Shown here: positions 8,093 to 16,008 of the stretch, one piece after another
Position numbering within the stretch: position 1 is the first letter of the stretch
How the letters are laid out: each line of letters opens with the position of its first letter
Assembly: GCA_013205085.1 (NCBI GenBank)
Contig: JABMLH010000014.1
Span: forward strand, 1-38,771
Reading direction: 5' to 3'
From: Microbacteriaceae bacterium VKM Ac-2854
GTDB taxonomy: Bacteria; Actinomycetota; Actinomycetes; Actinomycetales; Microbacteriaceae
DNA length: 38,771 bases
The notes under the pieces: generated by a model
Database searches by the model: none
Seen by the model: only the letters and a program-made list of their open reading frames with translations
Told to the model about the DNA's origin: nothing
Program-made: the position numbers and the translations under genes

Positions 8093-9111
8093 ACCCGACG
8101 ACCTCTGACCCGTTCGAGCTGCTGCGCATCGAACACCTCGACGTGCAGTACATCACCGAGTCGGCGTCGGTGCCGGCCTGCCTCGACGTGAACCTCACCG
8201 TGCGCGCCGACTCGATCCTCGGCATCGCGGGCGAGTCCGGCTCCGGCAAGTCCACCCTGATCGCCGCGATCACCCGGCTGCAGCGGCCGCCGGCCGTCAC
8301 CACCAACGGGCGCGTGCTGCTGCGGCGGCCGGAGGGCTACGTCGACCTCGTGCGACTCACCGAGAAGCAGTTGCGTCCGCTGCGCTGGTCGGCCGTCTCC
8401 ACCGTGTTCCAGAGCGCGATGGATGCGCTGAACCCCGTGCGCCGGCTCGGCGCGCAGTTCGTCGACGTGATGCGGGCGCACGATCGTTCGCTCTCGCACG
8501 CCGCCGCGATGCGCCGAGCCGCCGAGCTCGTGGAGATGGTCGGCATCCGCGGCACTCGCTTGTCGGCGTACCCGCACGAGATGTCGGGCGGGATGCGCCA
8601 GCGCGCGTCGATCGCGCTGTCGCTCGCGTGCAACCCGGACCTGGTGATCATGGACGAACCCACCACGGCCGTCGACGTGGTGATGCAGCGCCAGATCCTC
8701 GGCCAGATCCTGAAGCTCAAGGAGCAGTTCCACTTCGCCGTGATCTTCGTCACCCACGACCTCTCCCTGCTGCTGGAGTTCGCGGACGACGTCGCCGTGA
8801 TGTACGGCGGTCGCGTCGTGGAGGTGGGGCCGGCGAGCGCGATCTACCGCAACCCGCTGCACCCGTACTCCGCTGGGCTGCGCGACTCCTTCCCGCCGTT
8901 GCAGGGCGCCAGACAGAAGATCCTCGGGATCCCCGGATCGCCGCCGGATCCGCGCAACCCGCCGCCCGGATGCCCGTACGCCCCGCGCTGCCCGAAGGTG
9001 TTCGCCGCCTGCACGCTCGAACGCCCCGAACTCCTCCCCCATGGCGAGCGCCGCGTCGCCTGCCTCCTGCACGACCCCGACCTCGCCTCGATCGGAGCGG
9101 ACCATGCCTGA
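8089..9111 (+). CDS. Opp/Dpp-type ABC importer ATPase, OppD-like
   Basis: A 340-residue ATP-binding subunit. Walker A GESGSGKST is at 48-56, the signature MSGGMRQR at 165-172 and Walker B with DEPTTAVD ending at 196; the switch His follows in VTHDLS. The C-terminal oligopeptide-transporter extension has the Cys-rich CPYAPRCPKVFAAC segment that binds an iron-sulphur cluster in OppD/DppD proteins. It pairs with the OppF-like subunit to power transport. The start overlaps the permease stop by 4 nt. Confidence 0.94.
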   Translation: MNPTTSDPFELLRIEHLDVQYITESASVPACLDVNLTVRADSILGIAGESGSGKSTLIAAITRLQRPPAVTTNGRVLLRRPEGYVDLVRLTEKQLRPLRWSAVSTVFQSAMDALNPVRRLGAQFVDVMRAHDRSLSHAAAMRRAAELVEMVGIRGTRLSAYPHEMSGGMRQRASIALSLACNPDLVIMDEPTTAVDVVMQRQILGQILKLKEQFHFAVIFVTHDLSLLLEFADDVAVMYGGRVVEVGPASAIYRNPLHPYSAGLRDSFPPLQGARQKILGIPGSPPDPRNPPPGCPYAPRCPKVFAACTLERPELLPHGERRVACLLHDPDLASIGADHA

Positions 9112-10216
9112 GCCGACGAGTACTGAGCCGATGAGCCTGGAGCCGCGTACGCCGGCTCTCCTCGAGGTGCGCGGGGCCACCCGGCACTTCACCGTGCGCA
9201 CCGGCCCCGGTCGCACCGGCACCCTGCACGCCGTCGACGACGTGAACCTCACCCTGCGACGCGGCATGATCATCGGTCTGGTCGGCGAGAGCGGTAGCGG
9301 CAAGACCACCATCGCCCGGCTCGTCGCCCTCTTCTACCCGCTCACGGCGGGTGCGATCGAGTTGGAGGGCCGGCCCGCCCCGGCGGACAAGGGCCGTCGG
9401 GCCGACTCCTACCGCGACCAGGTGCAGCTGATGTTCCAGGATCCGTTCGGCTCGCTCAACGTGGTGCACACGGTCGGCTACACGCTCGGGCGGGTGCTGC
9501 GCCTGCACGGTTTCCGCGGCAGCCGCGCCCAGCTGCGCAAGCGGATGATCGCCTTGCTGCAGCAGGTGCGACTCGAGCCGGCGGCCGACTACCTCGGCAA
9601 GTACCCGTACCAGATGTCGGGTGGTCAGCGACAGCGCGTGGTGCTGGCCCGCGCCCTCGCGGTCGGTCCGAAGATCATCCTCGCCGACGAGCCGGTGTCG
9701 ATGCTCGACGTCTCCATCCGCGCCGAGATGCTCAACCTGTTCGCCGACCTCCGCGATCGCACGGGGCTCTCGCTGCTCTACGTCACCCACGACATGGCCG
9801 GCGCCCGGTACCTCTGCGACGAGATCGCCGTGATGTACGCCGGCCAGATCGTGGAGCAGGGCAGCGCGGAGGACGTCGTGGTGCGTCCGAGCCACCCGTA
9901 CACGCGGCTGCTGATCGAGTCCTCCCCCGACCCGACGCGCGCCGAGCGGGAGAGCCGCGATGAGCGCTTCGGCTCGCGCAGCGATCTCGGCGAACCGCCG
10001 AACGTGATCGACCCCGCGCCGGGCTGTCGATTCGCCCCCCGATGTCCGTACGCCGACGCGACCTGCCGCACTGTCGACCCGCCTCAGGTCACGGTCGCCC
10101 CCGGACGGACCAGCCGATGCTGGCTGCACGACCCCTCCCGCCGCGACAGCGCTCCCGACTGGGTGCGCGCCAGCGGAGCACCTCTCTCGCCCCTCGCTGA
10201 AGGAGACCACTCATGA
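9104..10216 (+). CDS. Opp/Dpp-type ABC importer ATPase, OppF-like
   Basis: A 370-residue ATP-binding subunit. Walker A GESGSGKTT is at 61-69, Q-loop in MFQDPFGSLN, signature MSGGQRQR at 171-178 and DEPVSMLD at 195-202. The C-terminal HPY extension ends in CRFAPRCPYADATC, again the Cys motif of this family. I chose the ATG at 9104, with GGAG about 6 nt upstream and an 8-nt overlap with the OppD-like gene; a start at 9041 would add residues unlike the family. An alternative ATG lies at residue 10. Confidence 0.93.
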   Translation: MPEPTSTEPMSLEPRTPALLEVRGATRHFTVRTGPGRTGTLHAVDDVNLTLRRGMIIGLVGESGSGKTTIARLVALFYPLTAGAIELEGRPAPADKGRRADSYRDQVQLMFQDPFGSLNVVHTVGYTLGRVLRLHGFRGSRAQLRKRMIALLQQVRLEPAADYLGKYPYQMSGGQRQRVVLARALAVGPKIILADEPVSMLDVSIRAEMLNLFADLRDRTGLSLLYVTHDMAGARYLCDEIAVMYAGQIVEQGSAEDVVVRPSHPYTRLLIESSPDPTRAERESRDERFGSRSDLGEPPNVIDPAPGCRFAPRCPYADATCRTVDPPQVTVAPGRTSRCWLHDPSRRDSAPDWVRASGAPLSPLAEGDHS

Positions 10217-11853
10217 ATCGAACGCACTCGAGGGGGTCGGCGGCCGTCCTCGCCGCCGCCGCCCTCATCCTCGGCGTCAGCGCCTGCACGCCCACGCAGA
10301 CCGTCGGCGGCGACGCCGGCAGCACCCTGAACATCGCCTACCCGGCGACCTCGTTCACCGAGAACTTCAACTTCCTCTCCCCCACGAACACCAGCGTGCC
10401 GCCGGGCAGCGACCTCGTCTACGAGACGCTGATCAAGCTCAGCCCGAGCACCGGTTTCACCCCCGAGCCGTGGCTGGCCTCGGCGTGGAACTGGAACGCC
10501 GACGGCACCGAACTGACCTGGACGCTGCGCGATGACGTGACGTGGTCGGACGGCGAACCGTTCACCGCGAAGGATGTCGCCTTCACCCTGGGTCTGCGGT
10601 CCAATCCGCAGCTCGTGATGGGCAATCCCGGCGACATCACCTCGGTCGACGCGCCCGATGACACCACGGTGGTCGTGCACTACTCCGAGCCGTCCTTCGC
10701 CGGCTTCGGTCGCTACTACGCCGTGAAGATCCTGCCGGAACACCTGTGGGCGAACGAGGACCCGACGCAGTTCACCGACGCGGATCCGGTCGGCACCGGG
10801 CCCTTCACCGTCAGCGACTTCGGTCAGCAGCAGGTGAGCTACAGCCTGCGCGAGGACTACTGGGGCGGTGACAGCAAAGGGGTGCGGACGGTCAACTACC
10901 AAGCCGTCGCCACCCCCGACGCGATCCTGCAGAACCTGCTCTCCGGCGCCTCCGACTACGCGGAGAGTGCGCTGACGGGAAATCCGCAGAACACCTTCGT
11001 GGCCAAGAACCCCGACACGAACCACTTCTGGCTGCCGACTCCCGGCGCCGGCGAGGCTCTGCTGTTCAACAACGCCGTCGCCCCCACGAACGACGCGAAC
11101 ATCCGCCAGGCGCTCTATCACGCGCTGGATGCCGGCAAGCTGGTCACCCTCACGCCGGGCAACTTCGCCACCGCGGCGAACGTGACCGGACTGAACGAGC
11201 CGGCGTACACCGACTGGCTCGATCCGCAGTACCGCGGCGTCACCCAGAAGCAGGATCCGGAGGCCGCGACGGCGGCGCTCGCCGCCTCCGGTTACGCGGT
11301 GGTCGGCGGCGTCCTGACGAAGGACGGCCAGAGCTACCCGCTCACGCTGAAGACCAGCCCGAGCCAGCCCGCCTGGGACAACGCCGTGGTGGGTCAGATC
11401 CACGACGTCCTCGGCATCGAGATCACGGTGGACAAGGCCGCGCAGAACGACGACGCGGTCAGCAGCGGCGACTACCAGCTCGCGTTCGGACCGGACGTGC
11501 CGGGTCAGGGCGCGCCCGGCGGGCTGCTCTGGGCGGTGGATGCGCCCACCGCCGTCGGCTCGCCGGCCGGCACCAACTGGGCTCGCGCGGACTCGCCGGA
11601 GGCGCTCGCCCTCGCGAAGCAGCTCGGACAGACGGATGACGTCGCGGCGCAGCAGCAGCTCGCCTTCCAGATCGAGAAGATCATCGTCGACCAACGCTTC
11701 ACGGCCCCGATCGCGCCGTACGCCTGGTCGGTCGCCTACACCAGCACGCACTGGACCGGCTGGCCCGACACCGACGACCCGGCCACCGTGCCGCCGAACG
11801 GGCGTGCCGATCTCATCCTCACCATCCTGAACCTGGTCCCTGCGGGGGCCTAG
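10213..11853 (+). CDS. Solute-binding lipoprotein of the Opp-type importer (SBP family 5)
   Basis: A 546-residue extracytoplasmic binding protein. A lipoprotein signal peptide has basic residues, a hydrophobic core and the lipobox VSA-C with C25 as the lipidated residue. The mature part has family-5 hallmarks: LVYETLIKLSP, then WTLRDDVTWSDGEPFTAKDV, YSEPSF, and GTGPF with a following Tyr-rich strand. Length is normal for the family. ATG follows GAAGGAGACC and overlaps the ATPase stop by 4 nt. It is last in the operon, although binding proteins are usually needed in excess. The ligand is inferred to be a fucosylated oligosaccharide; a peptide cannot be excluded from sequence. Confidence 0.93.
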   Translation: MNRTHSRGSAAVLAAAALILGVSACTPTQTVGGDAGSTLNIAYPATSFTENFNFLSPTNTSVPPGSDLVYETLIKLSPSTGFTPEPWLASAWNWNADGTELTWTLRDDVTWSDGEPFTAKDVAFTLGLRSNPQLVMGNPGDITSVDAPDDTTVVVHYSEPSFAGFGRYYAVKILPEHLWANEDPTQFTDADPVGTGPFTVSDFGQQQVSYSLREDYWGGDSKGVRTVNYQAVATPDAILQNLLSGASDYAESALTGNPQNTFVAKNPDTNHFWLPTPGAGEALLFNNAVAPTNDANIRQALYHALDAGKLVTLTPGNFATAANVTGLNEPAYTDWLDPQYRGVTQKQDPEAATAALAASGYAVVGGVLTKDGQSYPLTLKTSPSQPAWDNAVVGQIHDVLGIEITVDKAAQNDDAVSSGDYQLAFGPDVPGQGAPGGLLWAVDAPTAVGSPAGTNWARADSPEALALAKQLGQTDDVAAQQQLAFQIEKIIVDQRFTAPIAPYAWSVAYTSTHWTGWPDTDDPATVPPNGRADLILTILNLVPAGA

Positions 11854-11855
11854 GG

Positions 11856-11904
11856 AAAGGGTTGTCACGTCGTCGGTGATCACCCGACGACGTGACGACC
11901 CTTT
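11856..11904 (+). terminator. Very long hairpin after the binding-protein gene
   Basis: Arms 11856-11876 and 11884-11904 pair over 21 bp with one T-G wobble, around a 7-nt loop. The stem begins with AAAGGG and closes with CCCTTT, so it could work as an intrinsic terminator in both directions. It starts 3 nt after the importer stop codon and ends 25 nt before the glycosidase-like gene. It may end transport-operon transcripts, stabilise the 3' end of the binding-protein message, or allow partial readthrough into the glycosidase genes. Confidence 0.75.
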
Positions 11905-11928
11905 CGAGCGACGAAGCGAAAGGCAGCC

Positions 11929-13317
11929 ATGATCCGGATCGGCACGCGCCGCGGCTCCGACTCGACCGACGTGCTCATCGCCGGCTCGGCGCAGGCGTCC
12001 GTCGGTGCGACGCCGGCTCGCGTCGAGGACAGGCCCAAGCACTTCTGGCTCGAACTCAACGGCACGGCCGGGGTGCACTGGCATCTCGATGTCGTGCGCG
12101 CGGGACGCTATGCGGTGGAGATCGCGGTGCGCGCTCCGGATGCCGACATCGAGATCACGCTCGACGGTGCCGTGGTGGCGCGAACGCGCTGCCTCGGCCC
12201 GGAGTGGCAGCTGATCTCGATCGGCACGATCGAACTCGCACAGGGCAGCCGGATCCTCGGCCTCGCCGTCGACGATCCGCAGGGTGGCGACTACGCCGTC
12301 CGCTCCGTCGAACTGCTGCACGAGCACGAGATCGCGGACCGGGAGCTGCGCCTGGCCGAGTACCGCGCCCACGGCCGGTCGCTTCGCGAGCGGCTGCGCG
12401 GCGACGGATTCGGCATCATGCTCCAGTACGGACCGTGGTCGTTCCCCCGCAGCGGTGGTGCCAAGCCCGCGCTCGACGCCCACGTCGACGCCTTCGACGT
12501 GCAGCGCTTCGCCGACACCGTCGCCGAAACCGGCGCCGGCCACGTGATCTGGTCGCTGACCTGGTGGAGCTTCGAACTCGCCTCGCCGTGCTCGGCCGTC
12601 GACCGGATCGTCGGGCATCCCGGCCTCACCGCGCGCCGCGACCTGATCGGTGAGATCGCCGCGGCGCTGCACGAGCGCGGCATCCTGTTCCTGCTCTACT
12701 ACCATCCCGGGCACGAGGCGCATCTCGGCTACGAGAGCACCGAGTGGTGGCGGGCGCAACGGTGGCCGAGCGAGTTCGCCGGCACCGGCCGCGGCGACCG
12801 CGTGGGCGCCTTCTGCAACGCCGTGGCGATCTTCGCGGAACTCGGGCAGCGCTACGGCGAGCTGCTGGACGGCTGGCTGCTCGACGACGGCATGATCTAC
12901 TACCCGGCGCCGTTCGAACGGCTCGCCCGGGAGCTGCGCGCCGGCAACCCGTCGCGGTTGGTCGGCTACAACTCCTGGATCCTGCCGCGGGTGACCCGAT
13001 TCCAAGACCTCGACTTCGGCGAAGGCTTGCGCGAACTCGGCGACCTGGACATCGGGGCCGATGGTGCGTACCGCAGCGGCCGCGCGGCCGGGCTACTCGC
13101 CCACGCGATGACGCCGCTGCAGCCGGAATGGGGCGTGCACCAAGCCGACCAGTATCAACCGCTGGATGCCTGGTCCGAACTCGGACTGGACGCCCTGATC
13201 GTCGAGGCCGCTCGTCGCGTCCCCCTCTCGCTGGTGCTGCTGATGTGGTTCCCCGGCGAATTCGACCCGGTGGCGCTGGAACGCCTGCGCCGCCTCCGCA
13301 GAGACTTCCTGGAGTGA
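11929..13317 (+). CDS. Divergent GH29-like protein with N-terminal beta domain
   Basis: A 462-residue protein with no signal peptide. Residues 1-135 look like a carbohydrate-binding beta sandwich (WHLDVVRAGRYAVEIAVRAP, EITLDG). Residues 160-460 follow the order of segments in the adjacent GH29 fucosidase. GFGIMLQYGPWS matches RFGLFVHYGLYS, HERGILFLLYYHPGHE matches the LYYS strand, and LLDGWLLDDG (312-321) sits where the nucleophile strand LLWFD lies. The His of VHYG is replaced by Gln and the KHHDGF motif is absent (WSLTWWSFE at 208-216). It may therefore act on another fucoside or sugar, or have lost activity. It is translated just before the true fucosidase with a 2-nt gap, and AAAGGCAG precedes the ATG. 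Confidence 0.6.
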   Translation: MIRIGTRRGSDSTDVLIAGSAQASVGATPARVEDRPKHFWLELNGTAGVHWHLDVVRAGRYAVEIAVRAPDADIEITLDGAVVARTRCLGPEWQLISIGTIELAQGSRILGLAVDDPQGGDYAVRSVELLHEHEIADRELRLAEYRAHGRSLRERLRGDGFGIMLQYGPWSFPRSGGAKPALDAHVDAFDVQRFADTVAETGAGHVIWSLTWWSFELASPCSAVDRIVGHPGLTARRDLIGEIAAALHERGILFLLYYHPGHEAHLGYESTEWWRAQRWPSEFAGTGRGDRVGAFCNAVAIFAELGQRYGELLDGWLLDDGMIYYPAPFERLARELRAGNPSRLVGYNSWILPRVTRFQDLDFGEGLRELGDLDIGADGAYRSGRAAGLLAHAMTPLQPEWGVHQADQYQPLDAWSELGLDALIVEAARRVPLSLVLLMWFPGEFDPVALERLRRLRRDFLE

Positions 13318-13319
13318 CG

Positions 13320-14612
13320 ATGAACGCTGGAACGACCCCCGCCCGCACCGCCTGGTTCACCGAGGCTCGATTCGGCCTCTTCGTGCACTACGGCCTCTAT
13401 TCCCTGGCCGCCCGGCACGAGTGGGTGCAGCACAACGAGAAGCTCTCCGCCGTCGCCTATGGGCGCTATGCCGATCACTTCACCGCCGACCTCCTCGACG
13501 CGCGCTCCTGGGCTGCCGCCGCGTACGCCGCCGGGATGCGCTACGCCGTGCTGACCACGAAGCACCACGACGGATTCTGTCTCTGGGACTCCGCGCTCAC
13601 CGATTTCACCGTGGTGCACACGCCGGCCCGGCGCGACCTGGTGCGCGAGTACGTCGACGCCTGCCGCGAGGTCGGCCTCCGCGTCGGGCTGTACTACTCG
13701 CTGATCGATTGGCATCACCCGGACTTCCCGCTCGACGGCCTGCATCCGCAGTGGGATCCGGACGGGGATCCGGCCACGGTCTCCGCGCGCAACGCCGGCC
13801 GTGACGGCGCCGCCTACGTCGACTACCTGCACGCCCAGGTCGCGGAGTTGCAGGAGCGGTTCGCCCCCGACCTGCTCTGGTTCGACTTCTCCTACCCGGG
13901 CGACACGTTCGCGGTCGGCGGCAAGGGCGCCGACTTCTGGCGCTCCGCCGAACTCGTCGCTGCGGTCCGCCGGCGCCAGCCCGACATCGTGCTGAACGAT
14001 CGGCTCGACCTGCCGGCCTCGGCCGACTTCGCGACGCCCGAGGAGTTGCAGCCGGACGCCGCGCTGACCTCGCTGTGGGAGGCCTGCAGAACCGTGAACG
14101 GATCGTTCGGCTACGCGCCGGGTTACGGCGACGGGCTCGACGCCGGCCAGGTGATCCGGCTGCTGATCGACGCGGTCGCGAAGAACGGCAACCTGTTGCT
14201 GAACATCGGTCCGACGGGTCGGGGCGAGTTCGAACCGCGCGCCGTGCAGCTCCTGACGGCGGTCGGCGAGTGGATGCAGCGGCACGAGGCGACGGTGCGC
14301 GGAGCCGGTCCGTCCGCGATCCCGGCGCCGACCGGCTGCGCGGTCACCCAACACGGGTCGCGGATCTTCGTGCACGTGGTCGGTGGCTGGCCGACCGGGC
14401 ACCTGGTGCTCCGCGGCCTGCCCCGCCCGCTGCGGTACGCGTCGTTCGTGCACGATGCGGCGGAGGTGCGCTTCGTCGAGGTCGACGCGACACCCCTGCG
14501 CGTGCCGCACGAGCAGGCGGCAGGGCCCGCGGGCTCGAGCGTGCTGTCGCTGCCGCTGCGCCGACCGGACGTCGTCGTGCCGGTGATCGAACTCGAACTC
14601 GAACCCGAGTGA
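13320..14612 (+). CDS. GH29 alpha-L-fucosidase
   Basis: A 430-residue intracellular enzyme (no signal peptide) that hydrolyses alpha-L-fucosides with retention. The catalytic barrel fills residues 10-290: RFGLFVHYGLYS (17-28), the substrate-binding KHHDGFCLWDS (81-91), LYYSLIDWHHPD (124-135) and PDLLWFDFSYP (183-193), where D189 is the expected nucleophile. GNLLLNIGPTGRGE marks the end of the barrel, followed by a short beta domain. Because it is cytoplasmic and next to an oligosaccharide-type importer, it probably releases fucose from imported short glycans. Start ATG at 13320 is 2 nt after the preceding stop; the stop overlaps the regulator start as GTGA. Confidence 0.95.
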   Translation: MNAGTTPARTAWFTEARFGLFVHYGLYSLAARHEWVQHNEKLSAVAYGRYADHFTADLLDARSWAAAAYAAGMRYAVLTTKHHDGFCLWDSALTDFTVVHTPARRDLVREYVDACREVGLRVGLYYSLIDWHHPDFPLDGLHPQWDPDGDPATVSARNAGRDGAAYVDYLHAQVAELQERFAPDLLWFDFSYPGDTFAVGGKGADFWRSAELVAAVRRRQPDIVLNDRLDLPASADFATPEELQPDAALTSLWEACRTVNGSFGYAPGYGDGLDAGQVIRLLIDAVAKNGNLLLNIGPTGRGEFEPRAVQLLTAVGEWMQRHEATVRGAGPSAIPAPTGCAVTQHGSRIFVHVVGGWPTGHLVLRGLPRPLRYASFVHDAAEVRFVEVDATPLRVPHEQAAGPAGSSVLSLPLRRPDVVVPVIELELEPE

Positions 14613-15550
14613 GCCCTGGCGCTCGGGTGGCCCGGCTCCGTGGTGCGGTCGGCGCGGCGCTGCTCGCCGAGTACACCGGCACGGTCGTGGTTCCGATCGG
14701 CGATCGCCCGTTCCACGCCGCGGTACGGATCGTGCGGCTGGCCGACACCCGGGTGCTCGGTGTGCGCGCGACGCCGCACCGCGCCGGTCGCCCGGGTCGC
14801 TCGCGTTCCGGCGAGGGCCTTGTGGTCGCGATCCTGACCGCCGGCCGGCGCAGCGGTCACTATCAGGGCAGCTCCTTCATCGATGTCCCCGGCTCCATCG
14901 CCCTCCGACGGCGTCGCGCCGTGACCACGTGGCGGTGTCCGGAACCGACGGCCGCACTGGAGTTCGAGATCCCCCTCACCGCGCTGCCGGCGTCGACCTC
15001 GCTCGGCCCCCTGCGCGGGCGGAGCCTGGTGCCCTCGGCGGTGACCACCGTCGTGATCGCGCTGGTCCGTTCGGCGATCGAGAGTCCCCCTCTCCCGGGC
15101 AGCGCGGCGTCCGCGGCGATCGAGACCGCCCTCCTCGGTCTGGTCGCCGCCCTCGTCGCCCAACAGGGACATCCGCACCGCAGCCGACACGACATCTTCG
15201 CGACCGCCGTCGCCGCGATCGAATCGGATCCCTCCGTCAGTCTCCGCGAAGCCGAACTGGCCGTCGCCGTCGGAGTCGACCGGGCCGAGCTGCGCGAGGC
15301 CTTCGCGGAGCAGGGCACAACCCCGACTCGCCTGCTCCGCGCGGTCCGGCTGGCGACGTTGACCGATCTGCTGCAGCACACGGATCGTTCCGTCCCGCTG
15401 CACGGGCTGAGCGATCGAGCGGGCTACGGCGATGCCGATCAGGCCCGCCGCGCCCTGCGCACCCGGTTCGGTGTGAGCGTGCGCGAGTACCGCGCGTTGT
15501 TCGGGCCGGCCAGCGGACGCAGCTCGAACGGCGCCCCGACCGCCGAGTGA
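14609..15550 (+). CDS. AraC-family regulator linked to the fucosidase genes
   Basis: A 313-residue protein starting with GTG inside the fucosidase stop (GTGA). Residues 1-150 form a beta-rich N-terminal half like the AraC-binding-like sensor domain, with HYQGSSFIDVPGSIAL in the middle. Residues 195-298 form the AraC double helix-turn-helix: AIESDPSVSLREAELAVAVGVDRAELREAF, then RAVRLATLTDLLQ, then LSDRAGYGDADQARRALRTRFGVSVREYR. The second helix pair is well kept; the first is atypical. It is a second candidate regulator of this locus besides the FadR-type protein and may control the glycosidase genes. Its effector is unknown. Confidence 0.8.
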   Translation: MSPGARVARLRGAVGAALLAEYTGTVVVPIGDRPFHAAVRIVRLADTRVLGVRATPHRAGRPGRSRSGEGLVVAILTAGRRSGHYQGSSFIDVPGSIALRRRRAVTTWRCPEPTAALEFEIPLTALPASTSLGPLRGRSLVPSAVTTVVIALVRSAIESPPLPGSAASAAIETALLGLVAALVAQQGHPHRSRHDIFATAVAAIESDPSVSLREAELAVAVGVDRAELREAFAEQGTTPTRLLRAVRLATLTDLLQHTDRSVPLHGLSDRAGYGDADQARRALRTRFGVSVREYRALFGPASGRSSNGAPTAE

Positions 15551-15580
15551 GCGTGCCGAAGCGACGTACGTTCGACGGGC

Positions 15581-15892
15581 TCAACCGGCTGCCGGCGCCT
15601 CGTCCGGATGCCCCAACGCATTCCAGCCGACCTGCACCAACAGCGGCCGGGCCAGCTTCGCCGACGCCTCGGTCGTGTACGTCAGCGACAGCACGAGGAC
15701 CGCCCCCACCGCCTCCGAGCGAGCCGGCGGCTACCAGGCCCGCATCGTATTCGTTGGCAGCTGACTCAGCGCAACGGAATCAGGCGTCTCGACGCGGGTG
15801 ACCGGGCCACCGGGCTCACCGAACGGATCAGCGGGCAGGGGCGTCACGTCGCGGCGGAACAATCGGCGCAGGAACGCGGTGATGCGGTTCAC
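15581..15892 (-). pseudogene. Short leftward ORF with an in-frame TAG, possibly decayed
   Basis: From a GTG at 15890-15892, with GGAAG upstream, the minus strand reads 53 residues. They start with a basic segment (NRITAFLRRLFRRD), run through an acidic, proline-rich part and end NTMRAW at TAG 15731-15733. The same frame stays open for another 49 codons to TGA at 15581-15583, with the tail LLVQVGWNALGHPDEAPAAG. This suggests one gene of about 103 codons broken by a stop, or a 53-residue protein alone. No family was recognised. The plus strand here also reads an open stretch ending at TGA 15762-15764, so direction is uncertain. The rest of 15551-16008 holds nothing I can support. Confidence 0.3.
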
Positions 15893-16008
15893 GGGATCTC
15901 ACTTCCGTCGGCGTCGTCGCAGCCGTCGGCGGCTACCTGAACTGTTCTCCGAACGTATCCGCACCCGCGCCGTCATAGCGAGACTCGCCGCTAACCCTCA
16001 GATGCTCG

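Noticed and set aside
10084-13005. 973-codon minus-strand ORF
   Set aside because: It is antisense to the binding protein and GH29-like genes, lacks any domain, and arises from G/C at third codon positions.
15600-15764. Plus-strand open stretch ending ARIVFVGS
   Set aside because: No start codon with a Shine-Dalgarno and no known motif; the minus-strand reading has a better start, so this was kept only as an alternative.
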